Below are positions 1-6,071 of a stretch of 6,525 nucleotides of DNA, in pieces. This DNA is from Planctomycetaceae bacterium (lineage in GTDB: Bacteria; Planctomycetota; Planctomycetia; Pirellulales; Pirellulaceae). Location: assembly GCA_007133715.1 (NCBI GenBank), contig SLMF01000210.1, positions 1 to 6,525 on the forward strand, read 5' to 3'. The translations under genes and the position numbers were made by a program. Under the pieces are notes generated by a model, which was not told where the DNA came from, ran no database searches, and was given only the letters and a program-made list of their open reading frames with translations. Every line of letters begins with the position of its first letter. Position 1 is the first letter of the stretch.

Positions 1-2
1 CC

Positions 3-662
3 CGCATTCTGCCGGAGTTTCCGGAGTTCCGCGCGAAGCGCCCGGTATTCAGAGGTATGAACCGATTTTTCCATTGCTTCCATTATGGGAACTTGTTAGA
101 ATGCGCCCAAAATCGGTACACCCATATGCTTGCTATCCACCCAAATTGGCGAACATTTACGAGCGGTGCAGTCGCCGTGGACCTCTTGGCACAGATCGAT
201 GGCCGAGCACGGCGGGACGAGGCCGCGTGCCATTTGGTCGCCGCATCACTCGACCTGCTCGTCGCCACTTGGCCGACAGGGAAGCGTCCGTGTTTGCTGA
301 TCAAGGACCTTTCAAACGCCATGTGGCAAATATCAACCCATTACTACACCTACCTTGCTGAAGATGATGATGCGGCACTTGCGAAATGCATCGAGCTGGG
401 ACAGAACAGCCCATTGACGGTTGTCATGTTCGGCGCACAGGAATCCCTGAAACGAGAATTGCTAACGTCCGTTCTTGCCGAAAGGGCACCGAGCGTGTGG
501 GCTTTGGATTCATTTGTCTCGTGGCGAACGCTGTCAACGATGATCGACCTGGGTTGGTCTCGTGAGCGAACGTTGGTCGAGCTGCTGCTCAGATACAATC
601 GGCGGGTGGCTGCTGTGGGACGCAGCGCATCAATCGGAATCCAGCTTGCCGACGGACTTTGA
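3..662 (+). CDS. Unrecognised protein at the head of a methyltransferase cassette, probably 5'-partial
   Basis: I do not recognise this protein. The frame is open from base 3 to the TGA at 660-662. The first ATG, at 57, would give 201 aa, but its only purine-rich stretch (AGAGG, 51-55) lies 1 nt upstream, too close for a normal ribosome site. Codons before it look coding (RILPEFPEFRAKRPVFRG), so the gene probably starts outside the window. Numbering from that ATG, the protein appears soluble and alternates predicted strands and helices: a strand near 78-84 (KRPCLLIKD), a strand near 119-126 (PLTVVMFGA), a helix at 128-141, then SVWALDSFVSWRTL (146-159) and a helical tail RTLVELLLRYNRRV (171-184). 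No signal peptide, membrane segment or clear PD-(D/E)XK triad is visible. It overlaps the next ORF by 4 bp, suggesting translational coupling. Its place before a DNA methyltransferase makes a restriction endonuclease or accessory subunit possible. The layout of the C-terminus reminds me faintly of restriction-associated DUF4928 proteins, from memory and unverified. Sampled GC is about 50%, lower than in genes to the right. Confidence 0.6.
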   Translation, partial: RILPEFPEFRAKRPVFRGMNRFFHCFHYGNLLECAQNRYTHMLAIHPNWRTFTSGAVAVDLLAQIDGRARRDEAACHLVAASLDLLVATWPTGKRPCLLIKDLSNAMWQISTHYYTYLAEDDDAALAKCIELGQNSPLTVVMFGAQESLKRELLTSVLAERAPSVWALDSFVSWRTLSTMIDLGWSRERTLVELLLRYNRRVAAVGRSASIGIQLADGL

Positions 663-886
663 CGGAAAGGGGCTTCCCCAGACTCCGAAGACGGCCCGTT
701 CCCGCGTGGTTACGGCGCAATGCGGCCCGGGACAAGCGGACGGAACGAGAACTCCTGCGGATGGGTTGGAGCGTGATGGTCATTTGGGAGCGCCAAATCG
801 ACCCCTCGCGCACAGGCCGGCTTGGCGCCAGAATACGGAGGTTCTTAGAGAACAAGGTCGAGCGAAGACAAGGAAGGACAGGGTAA
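659..886 (+). pseudogene. vsr: C-terminal fragment of a Vsr-type very short patch repair endonuclease
   Basis: This 75-codon ORF begins at a TTG (659) that overlaps the previous stop as TTGA, and ends at TAA 884-886. Residues 20-47, with RNAARDKRTERELL followed by GWSVMVIWERQI, match the C-terminal pattern of Vsr mismatch endonucleases (N-x-x-RD...L-x-x-x-GW-x-V-x-x-x-WE). The tail ARIRRFLEN (57-65) fits the usual closing helix. Vsr nicks next to T:G mismatches made by deamination of methylated cytosine and usually accompanies a cytosine methyltransferase. Family members are about 130-150 aa. The N-terminal half, with the catalytic Asp and the His/Cys-rich segment around the FWH motif, is absent here, and I did not find it in the other frames just upstream. 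No Shine-Dalgarno precedes the TTG. I therefore infer a decayed or recombined remnant, still in frame at its 3' end. A small functional protein of new type cannot be excluded. Confidence 0.6.
871..877 (+). promoter_or_regulatory. Ribosome binding site that sets the methyltransferase start
   Basis: AGGAAGG lies 8 nt before the ATG at 886. It supports that start over any start in the upstream open part of the same frame (from 562). The ATG overlaps the preceding TAA as TAATG, a typical re-initiation junction. Confidence 0.6.
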
Positions 887-1743
887 TGGACGACGCACGC
901 ATCATCTGCGGCGATGCCAAACGGGTGCTCGGCGGACTTCCCGCCGACAGCGTGGATTTGACCGTGACGTCGCCGCCGTATTTCCGGCACCGGGACTACG
1001 GGGTGACTGGTCAGTTTGGCATGGAGGCCACCGTCGGCGAGTATGTCAACAGCATGTGCGGCGTTCTCGACGAGCTTTTCCGGGTCACGAAAGAAACCGG
1101 CGCTTGCTTTTTTGTCGTTGGGGACACTTACCAGAAACAGAAGCTCCTGCTCGTGCCCCATCGCCTTGCGCTCGCGGCTGACGAAATCGGCTGGACCGTT
1201 CGCAACGATTTGATTTGGAACAAGCTAGACCCCGCCCCGGAAAGCCCACGGAACCGCTGGCGTTCGGGCCACGAACACATTCTGTTTCTGACGCGTCGTC
1301 CCTCGAAATACAAGTTCAACGCAGACGCGATCCGGGTGCCGTACGCACCGAGCACAATACGCCGCTGGGGCAACGGGCAAGTCTACGGTGGAGCGAAAAG
1401 CGAAGGACGCCGAAACGAGGACGATTCGCGAATGCGCCACGGCAAGACATTCCGGTTGAATCCGAAGGGATGCTTGCCAACCGACGTCTGGTCGCTGCCC
1501 GCCGGCGACTCCTCCGCGCGGCATTACGCGACTTTTCCGGATTGGTTGATCCAACCCATGATCGCGGCCTGTACGGATCCGGGCGACCTCGTCCTGGATC
1601 CCTTCGTAGGCAGCGGAACCACTTGCCGTATTGCCCGGGAATTGGGACGCCCCTGCCTGGGAATCGAACTGAACCCCGAACACGCAGAAATGGCAGCACG
1701 CGCCGTCGGTTGTAAAGTCGAACGCGTATTGGCGGCGAAGTAA
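886..1743 (+). CDS. Site-specific DNA methyltransferase, beta class, probably N4-cytosine
   Basis: This 285-aa protein transfers a methyl group from S-adenosylmethionine to a base within a specific DNA site. The catalytic motif IV TSPPY is at residues 28-32, followed by FRHRDYGVTGQFG (33-45), a segment shared by many such enzymes. The AdoMet-binding motif I DPFVGSGTT is at 238-246, followed by GIELN (259-263). The order motif IV before motif I defines the beta class. Ser-Pro-Pro-Tyr points to N4-cytosine, although some N6-adenine enzymes share it. The polar middle, about 155-195 (rich in R, G, D and E), is the likely target-recognition part. All core motifs are intact and the length is normal, so it should be active. 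The start at 886 is supported by AGGAAGG 8 nt upstream. The frame stays open back to 562, but that stretch is not protein-like and overlaps the vsr-like frame. The neighbours suggest a restriction-modification cassette; an orphan methyltransferase is the alternative. Confidence 0.88.
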   Translation: MDDARIICGDAKRVLGGLPADSVDLTVTSPPYFRHRDYGVTGQFGMEATVGEYVNSMCGVLDELFRVTKETGACFFVVGDTYQKQKLLLVPHRLALAADEIGWTVRNDLIWNKLDPAPESPRNRWRSGHEHILFLTRRPSKYKFNADAIRVPYAPSTIRRWGNGQVYGGAKSEGRRNEDDSRMRHGKTFRLNPKGCLPTDVWSLPAGDSSARHYATFPDWLIQPMIAACTDPGDLVLDPFVGSGTTCRIARELGRPCLGIELNPEHAEMAARAVGCKVERVLAAK

Positions 1744-1762
1744 CCAACAGCCCGTGGAGCGG

Positions 1763-1910
1763 AAGGGGACAGCCAGCTTTTCCAAATCGGAATACTTCGA
1801 GCCGAGACAAGTCACCGAAGCGGGGCTCTATCGATAAGCACTCCCTTTTTCAGATACTGCATTAACCTCACGAAGAGCTGTTTATTCTAGCGAAAGCTGG
1901 GGGTCCCCTT
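1763..1910. repeat. REP/REPIN-like pair of inverted arms
   Basis: AAGGGGACAGCCAGCTTT (1763-1780) is the reverse complement of AAAGCTGGGGGTCCCCTT (1893-1910) at 16 of 18 positions. The two mismatches are adjacent and central. The 112 bp between the arms shows no coding sense. Two inverted copies of a short GC-rich unit around a spacer is the layout of REPIN elements mobilised by RAYT (TnpREP) transposases. No such transposase lies in the window, so the assignment is an inference from layout alone. Confidence 0.5.
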
Positions 1911-1932
1911 TGTCTCCGTCCCCTTTGTCTCT
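1903..1932. repeat. 15-bp tandem duplication (GTCCCCTTTGTCTC unit)
   Basis: GTCCCCTTTGTCTC occurs at 1903-1916 and again at 1918-1931, giving a period of 15. The array overlaps the right arm of the inverted repeat. It is followed by GGGGAC (1934-1939), which can pair with GTCCCC at 1918-1923 across a 10-nt loop. Confidence 0.75.
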
Positions 1933-2004
1933 CGGGGACGGGGTGCGGTTCGCGTTCCGGTGTTCGAACTGTGCCCGCGGGGACTCATACGACTCTGGCC
2001 AACC

Positions 2005-2061
2005 GAGAATTTTTCGGCACCGAGTCGACCAACATGGGTCGGTTTGCCCCCGAAAATTCTC
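2005..2061 (+). ncRNA. Long two-segment hairpin, possible leader RNA or palindromic element
   Basis: The outer stem pairs GAGAATTTTTCGG (2005-2017) with CCGAAAATTCTC (2050-2061), 12 bp with T2010 bulged. A 3x3 internal loop (2018-2020 and 2047-2049) follows. The inner stem pairs 2021-2030 with 2037-2046, 10 bp, closed by a six-base loop AACATG (2031-2036). Three inner pairs are G-U when read as plus-strand RNA and become A-C mismatches in the opposite transcript, so the plus strand is the better folder. No U-tract follows the 3' arm, which argues against a standard terminator. The structure ends 109 nt before the lactonase ATG and could lie in its leader. It matches no riboswitch I know. An untranscribed palindromic repeat is also possible. 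Confidence 0.45.
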
Positions 2062-2156
2062 CGCTGTCGCTGACAGGTTGCCGCGTGCTTCGATTTGACG
2101 GACAATGGGGAGGAGATCTCGCGGAAAAGGCCGGCGAGAGCACAGGCAGCTTGACA

Positions 2157-2164
2157 AAGGAAGG
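2157..2164 (+). promoter_or_regulatory. Ribosome binding site of the lactonase-family gene
   Basis: AAGGAAGG sits 6 nt before the ATG at 2171. It decides that start over the upstream in-frame start at 2105, and the chosen start places a signal peptide at the exact N-terminus. Confidence 0.7.
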
Positions 2165-2170
2165 GCAATC

Positions 2171-3097
2171 ATGTCGCGAGCCGTATGCGTGTGGGGGATG
2201 ATCCTGGGACTGGGCCTGATGTGGGGCACCCGCCTGGGGGCGAACGAGGAGCTCCTTGCGCCGGGTGCCGAATTGGAAAAACTGTCCGGCGAATTCCGCT
2301 TCACCGAAGGACCCGCGGCAGATCAGGCGGGCAACGTGTTCTTCACCGATCAGCCCAATGATCGCATCATGAAATGGAGCGTCGAGGGCCAGCTGTCGAC
2401 CTTCCTGCAACCCAGTGGACGGTCCAATGGCATGTATTTTGATGCCGACATGAACCTCTGGACCTGTGCCGATGCGAACAACGAGCTGTGGAAGATCAGC
2501 CCGGAGGGCGAGGTCACGGTGGTGGTCCGGGACTATCAGGGCAACCTGTTGAACGGGCCGAACGATCTTTGGATCCGGCCCGATGGCGGGTTGTACTTTA
2601 CCGATCCCTACTACCGACGCGATTACTGGGACCGGGGTCCTCAGGAACAGGACCATCAGGCTCTGTATTATTTGAGCCCTGATCGCCAGCGACTGGTCCG
2701 GGTCTGCGACGGTTTCGAACAGCCGAACGGTCTGATCGGCACGCCGGACGGCCGCACGCTGTACGTGTCCGACATCCGCGGCCGCCAGACCTACGCGTAT
2801 GACATCCAAGCCGATGGTTCGCTGACCAACCGCCGCTTGTTCTGCGAACTGGGCTCGGACGGGATGACGATCGACGATCGGGGCAATGTGTATTTGACCG
2901 GTCGCGGCGTCACCGTATTCGACCCATCCGGTCAGCAGATTGGGCACATCGAGGTTCCCGAGCGTTGGACGGCGAACGTGTGTTTCGGGGGCGCGGATCG
3001 TCGCACGCTGTTCATCACGGCCAGCCAATCGCTGTATTCGTTGCGGATGCAGGTGCGAGGTGTGGACCGCGACCCTTGGAACGGACCGACGGACTGA
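2171..3097 (+). CDS. Secreted SMP-30/gluconolactonase-family protein
   Basis: This 308-aa protein belongs to the SMP-30/gluconolactonase/LRE beta-propeller family, whose characterised members are metal-dependent hydrolases of sugar lactones. Residues 1-24 form a likely signal peptide: Arg3, a hydrophobic run AVCVWGMILGLGLMWG, then RLGA before Asn25. The mature protein should thus act outside the cytoplasmic membrane. Repeated propeller blades carry xxDxxGNVFFTD-like strands at 50-60, 137-145, 192-201 and 235-243. Expected metal ligands are present: Glu46 in FTEGP, Asn186 in QPNGL and Asp230 in SDGM. NGPND (128-132) marks the substrate-side loop, and ANVCFGGADRRTLFIT (268-283) matches the CCFGG...VT strand of SMP-30. 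The start at 2171 has AAGGAAGG 6 nt upstream. The true substrate cannot be read from the sequence; a sugar lactone or another ester in carbohydrate breakdown is likely. uvrA follows after 49 bp on the same strand. Confidence 0.88.
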   Translation: MSRAVCVWGMILGLGLMWGTRLGANEELLAPGAELEKLSGEFRFTEGPAADQAGNVFFTDQPNDRIMKWSVEGQLSTFLQPSGRSNGMYFDADMNLWTCADANNELWKISPEGEVTVVVRDYQGNLLNGPNDLWIRPDGGLYFTDPYYRRDYWDRGPQEQDHQALYYLSPDRQRLVRVCDGFEQPNGLIGTPDGRTLYVSDIRGRQTYAYDIQADGSLTNRRLFCELGSDGMTIDDRGNVYLTGRGVTVFDPSGQQIGHIEVPERWTANVCFGGADRRTLFITASQSLYSLRMQVRGVDRDPWNGPTD

Positions 3098-3135
3098 GGT
3101 GGATTGGCCAAGTGCCGGAACCGCCGAGAATTCCC

Positions 3136-3141
3136 AAAGGA
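3136..3141 (+). promoter_or_regulatory. Ribosome binding site of uvrA
   Basis: AAAGGA lies 5 nt before the ATG at 3147. The same frame is open back to 2940, but that part lies inside the lactonase gene and does not resemble UvrA, so the 3147 start is preferred. Confidence 0.6.
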
Positions 3142-3146
3142 AACGG

Positions 3147-6014
3147 ATGATTGTCGAAACTCCCGAACCCGCGGCCGCCGCGGGGGAAATCGGTGATGCC
3201 AACGGGTACGGGGTGATCCGCATCCGCGGGGCGCGGATGCACAACCTGCAGAACGTGGACGTGGATATCCCCCGCGATCAGCTGGTGGTGCTGACCGGAC
3301 CCAGCGGCTCGGGTAAGAGCAGTCTGGCCTTCGACACGTTGTATGCCGAGGGCCAGCGGCAGTATATCGAGAGTCTCTCGGTGTACGCCCGCCAGTTCAT
3401 CCACCAGATGGAGCGTCCCGAGGTGGATTGCATCGACGGGTTGCAACCCACGATCTGCATCGACCAGCGGCCGGGCAACGCGAATCCACGCAGCACGGTC
3501 GCCACCGTGACGGAGGTTTACGACTACCTCCGCGTGCTGATGGCACGGGCCGGCGACGCGGCGTGTTACCAGTGCGGGGCGGCGATCAGCCCGCAGGCCC
3601 CCGGCCAGATTTTGGAAGCTTGCCTGGCCTTGCCCGAGGGCACCAAGATGATGCTGCTGACGTCGCTGATCCGCGGGCGGCGGGGGGCGCACCGCGAGGT
3701 GTTGCGGCGGATCCGCAAAGCCGGTTTTGTCCGCGCGCGAATCGATGGCGCGGTCTACGATCTGGAGCACCTGCCCGAACTGAATCCCCGCCAGTTGCAC
3801 GACGTGGACGCGGTCGTCGACCGGGTGATCGTTCGCCAAACCGTCCGCAACCGGCTGGCCGATTCGTTGCAGCTGGCCCTGCGGCACGGCGAGGGCCTGC
3901 TGATCGCCTGCTATCTGGACCCCCAGCAGGCCAATGCGGAAAACCCACGCGGCCGCTGGCAGGATCGGGTGTTCAGCACGCGGCATGCCTGCCCCCACTG
4001 CGAACTGAGCTTCCCGGAACTCGAGCCGCGGACGTTCAGCTTCAACAGCCCCTACGGCGCGTGCTCGTGCTGTGACGGATTGGGCAAACGGGAACGCTTC
4101 GACCCGGCGCTGGTGATTCCGGATGAAGATAAGAGTCTGGACCAGGGCGCGATCACGGTGTGGAAAGGTCTCACGGCCGCCACGGTCCGCAAACAATCCC
4201 GGCTCATCGAAACCTTCCTGCAGACGCACGGAGCCGGCGGACGCACCCCCTGGAACCAGCTGGATCGGCAGCTGCGGCAGCAGTTGCTGGAGGGCGACGG
4301 GTCGCGGTTCCCGGGCCTGCTGACCCTGCTCGAGAAACTCTATGTCACCGAGACACGGACGGCTCGACGCACCTTCCTGGACGGGTTCCGGCGGCAGATC
4401 GTCTGTCCCGCCTGCCAGGGTTCACGGCTCCGGCCCGAGGCCAACGCCGTGCGCCTGGGCGGCCTTAATCTGCAGGCCATCTGCCAGATGGCGGTGGGCG
4501 AAGCGGCCGAGTTCTTCCACCGCTTGCACATGCCCGCCGAAAAACGGCCCATCTCCGAGCCCCTGATCACCGAAATCCAACGGCGGCTGGCGTTCCTGAT
4601 CCAAGTCGGTGCCAATTATCTCACCCTGGACCGCACGGCCGATACGCTCAGCGGCGGCGAACGACAGCGGGTCCGTTTGGCCACCAGCATCGGTTCGGCT
4701 CTGGTCGGCGTCTGCTACGTGCTGGACGAACCCTCGATCGGACTGCACCCCCGCGACAACCAGCGGCTGATCACCGCCCTCCGCGATCTGCAACGCCAAG
4801 GCAATACGGTGCTGGTGGTGGAACATGACGAAGCCATGATGCGCGCGGCGGATCGGGTGATCGACATGGGGCCCGGCGCCGGCAGCGGCGGCGGGCGGAT
4901 CGTGGCCCAAGGAAGCTTGGACCAGGTGCGGGACTGCCCCGATTCGCTTACCGCCCAGTACCTGAGCGGCTCCACCCGCATCCCCGTACCGCGGCAGCGG
5001 CGACCGATTCGCAAAACTCGCAGCCTGATCCTCGAAGGCGCCGCGACCCACAATCTGCAAGCGGTCGATGTCCCGTTCCCCCTGGGCGTGCTGATCTGTG
5101 TCACCGGCGTCAGCGGTTCGGGAAAAAGCTCGCTGATCAACCAGACGTTGGGGCCCGCCTTGATCCGCCGCTTCGGCGGTTCCAGTCGCCAGCCCGGCGA
5201 ATTCCGCAGCTTGCGAGGAACCCAACATCTGGATCAGGTGATTCAGATCGACCAGACCCCGATCGGCCGTACGCCCCGCAGCACGCCGGCCACGTACAGC
5301 GGCGCGTTCGATTCCATCCGCCGCGCCTTCGCGCAGACCCGGGAAGCCAAACAGCGCGGCTACAACGCCAGCCGCTTCAGCTTTAATGTCAAAGAAGGAC
5401 GCTGTGAACACTGCCTGGGCCATGGCCTGCAGAAGATCGAGATGAACTTCCTGCCCGATCTGTACGTTACCTGCAACGAATGTGGCGGCGCCCGCTTCAA
5501 CCGGCAGACCCTGGAAATCCGCTACCGCAACAAGACCATCGCCGACGTGCTGGATATGCCGGTGGCCGAAGCACGTGACTTCTTCCAGAACTTCTCGGAT
5601 ATCCATCGCCTGCTGTCCAGTCTGGACGATGTCGGCCTGGGCTACCTCAGCTTGGGTCAACCTTCGACCACCCTTTCCGGCGGCGAAGCCCAACGGATCA
5701 AGTTGGCAGTGGAACTGGCGCGCGTCGATACGGGAAAAACCCTGTACCTGCTGGACGAACCGACCACCGGCCTGCACTTCGCCGATATCCGCCGCCTGCT
5801 GCTCGTGCTGGATCGCCTAGTGACCCGGGGCAATACGGTGCTGATCATCGAACACAATCTGGACGTGATCAAGACGGCCGACTGGATCATCGATCTGGGC
5901 CCGGAGGGGGGCCAAGCGGGCGGGCGGGTGGTGGCGACGGGCCGGCCGGAACAGATCGCCCAGTTGCATGACAACCATACCGGCCGCTTCCTGCGACCCC
6001 TCTTGGAACGCTGA
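3147..6014 (+). CDS. uvrA: UvrABC excinuclease subunit A
   Basis: UvrA is the damage-sensing ATPase of nucleotide excision repair. In the cytoplasm a dimer scans DNA and loads UvrB at lesions. This copy has 955 aa, normal for the family, with two ABC ATPase halves. The first half has Walker A GPSGSGKSS (51-59), the signature LSGGERQR (501-508) and Walker B with LDEPSIGLH (526-534). The second has GVSGSGKSS (654-662), LSGGEAQR (843-850) and LDEPTTGLH (869-877). Zinc-module cysteine pairs are in place: C140/C143, C282/C285 with C306/C309, C420/C423, and C753/C756 with C776/C779. FNVKEGRCEHC and KIEMNFLPDLYV (763-774) are the canonical C-terminal zinc region. The segment about 140-280, including RARIDGAVYDL, corresponds to the UvrB-binding region, so this is not the shortened UvrA2 type. 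The first signature has Arg where GEAQR is usual, a mild divergence. ATG 3147 is preceded by AAAGGA. Paralogues occur in some phyla; whether this is the only copy cannot be told here. Confidence 0.96.
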   Translation: MIVETPEPAAAAGEIGDANGYGVIRIRGARMHNLQNVDVDIPRDQLVVLTGPSGSGKSSLAFDTLYAEGQRQYIESLSVYARQFIHQMERPEVDCIDGLQPTICIDQRPGNANPRSTVATVTEVYDYLRVLMARAGDAACYQCGAAISPQAPGQILEACLALPEGTKMMLLTSLIRGRRGAHREVLRRIRKAGFVRARIDGAVYDLEHLPELNPRQLHDVDAVVDRVIVRQTVRNRLADSLQLALRHGEGLLIACYLDPQQANAENPRGRWQDRVFSTRHACPHCELSFPELEPRTFSFNSPYGACSCCDGLGKRERFDPALVIPDEDKSLDQGAITVWKGLTAATVRKQSRLIETFLQTHGAGGRTPWNQLDRQLRQQLLEGDGSRFPGLLTLLEKLYVTETRTARRTFLDGFRRQIVCPACQGSRLRPEANAVRLGGLNLQAICQMAVGEAAEFFHRLHMPAEKRPISEPLITEIQRRLAFLIQVGANYLTLDRTADTLSGGERQRVRLATSIGSALVGVCYVLDEPSIGLHPRDNQRLITALRDLQRQGNTVLVVEHDEAMMRAADRVIDMGPGAGSGGGRIVAQGSLDQVRDCPDSLTAQYLSGSTRIPVPRQRRPIRKTRSLILEGAATHNLQAVDVPFPLGVLICVTGVSGSGKSSLINQTLGPALIRRFGGSSRQPGEFRSLRGTQHLDQVIQIDQTPIGRTPRSTPATYSGAFDSIRRAFAQTREAKQRGYNASRFSFNVKEGRCEHCLGHGLQKIEMNFLPDLYVTCNECGGARFNRQTLEIRYRNKTIADVLDMPVAEARDFFQNFSDIHRLLSSLDDVGLGYLSLGQPSTTLSGGEAQRIKLAVELARVDTGKTLYLLDEPTTGLHFADIRRLLLVLDRLVTRGNTVLIIEHNLDVIKTADWIIDLGPEGGQAGGRVVATGRPEQIAQLHDNHTGRFLRPLLER

Positions 6015-6038
6015 GGGGCCGTGAATTCGCAGGGCCCC
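6015..6038. terminator. Weak GC-rich hairpin after uvrA
   Basis: GGGGCC (6015-6020), directly after the uvrA stop, can pair with GGCCCC (6033-6038) across a 12-nt loop. There is no T-run on either side, so an intrinsic terminator is only a possibility. It lies in the 57-bp gap between two convergent genes, where a bidirectional signal would be expected. Confidence 0.25.
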
Positions 6039-6071
6039 CGGCAAATCGCCCGCCCACCAACCCGGTCCGGC

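Larger units (their letters stand above)
1744..2170. other. Intergenic region rich in small repeats and a hairpin
   Basis: No convincing gene is found in these 427 bases. Short ORFs on both strands are low-complexity or shadows. The region contains an inverted-repeat pair, a 15-bp tandem duplication and a long hairpin, each listed separately. It separates the methyltransferase cassette from the lactonase gene and probably holds the terminator of the first and the promoter of the second, but I could identify neither a U-tract terminator nor a sound -35/-10 pair. Confidence 0.7.

Noticed and set aside
562..885. The methyltransferase frame stays open for 324 bp upstream of the chosen start, as an N-terminal extension.
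   Set aside because: The encoded peptide is compositionally noise-like, overlaps the vsr-like frame and the end of the first gene, and the ATG at 886 has a good ribosome site.
1955..1980. GTTCGAAC resembling a tRNA T-loop.
   Set aside because: Flanking bases do not form a T-stem, and no acceptor or anticodon arms are found; it is a simple 8-bp palindrome.
2151..2156. TTGACA, a perfect -35 consensus.
   Set aside because: It lies only 14 bp before the start codon, so its -10 would fall inside the gene, and no suitable -10 box is seen.
1985..3244. Long antisense ORF (419 codons) opposite the lactonase gene.
   Set aside because: It is a shadow frame of a GC-rich gene, with no recognisable domain and a clear real gene on the other strand.
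4422..5777. Long antisense ORF (451 codons) opposite uvrA.
   Set aside because: It is a codon-bias shadow; uvrA motifs are unbroken on the plus strand through the same bases.
3147..6014. Possibility that the uvrA is the shortened UvrA2 resistance or secondary-metabolism type.
   Set aside because: The region corresponding to the UvrB-binding domain is present and the length is 955 aa.
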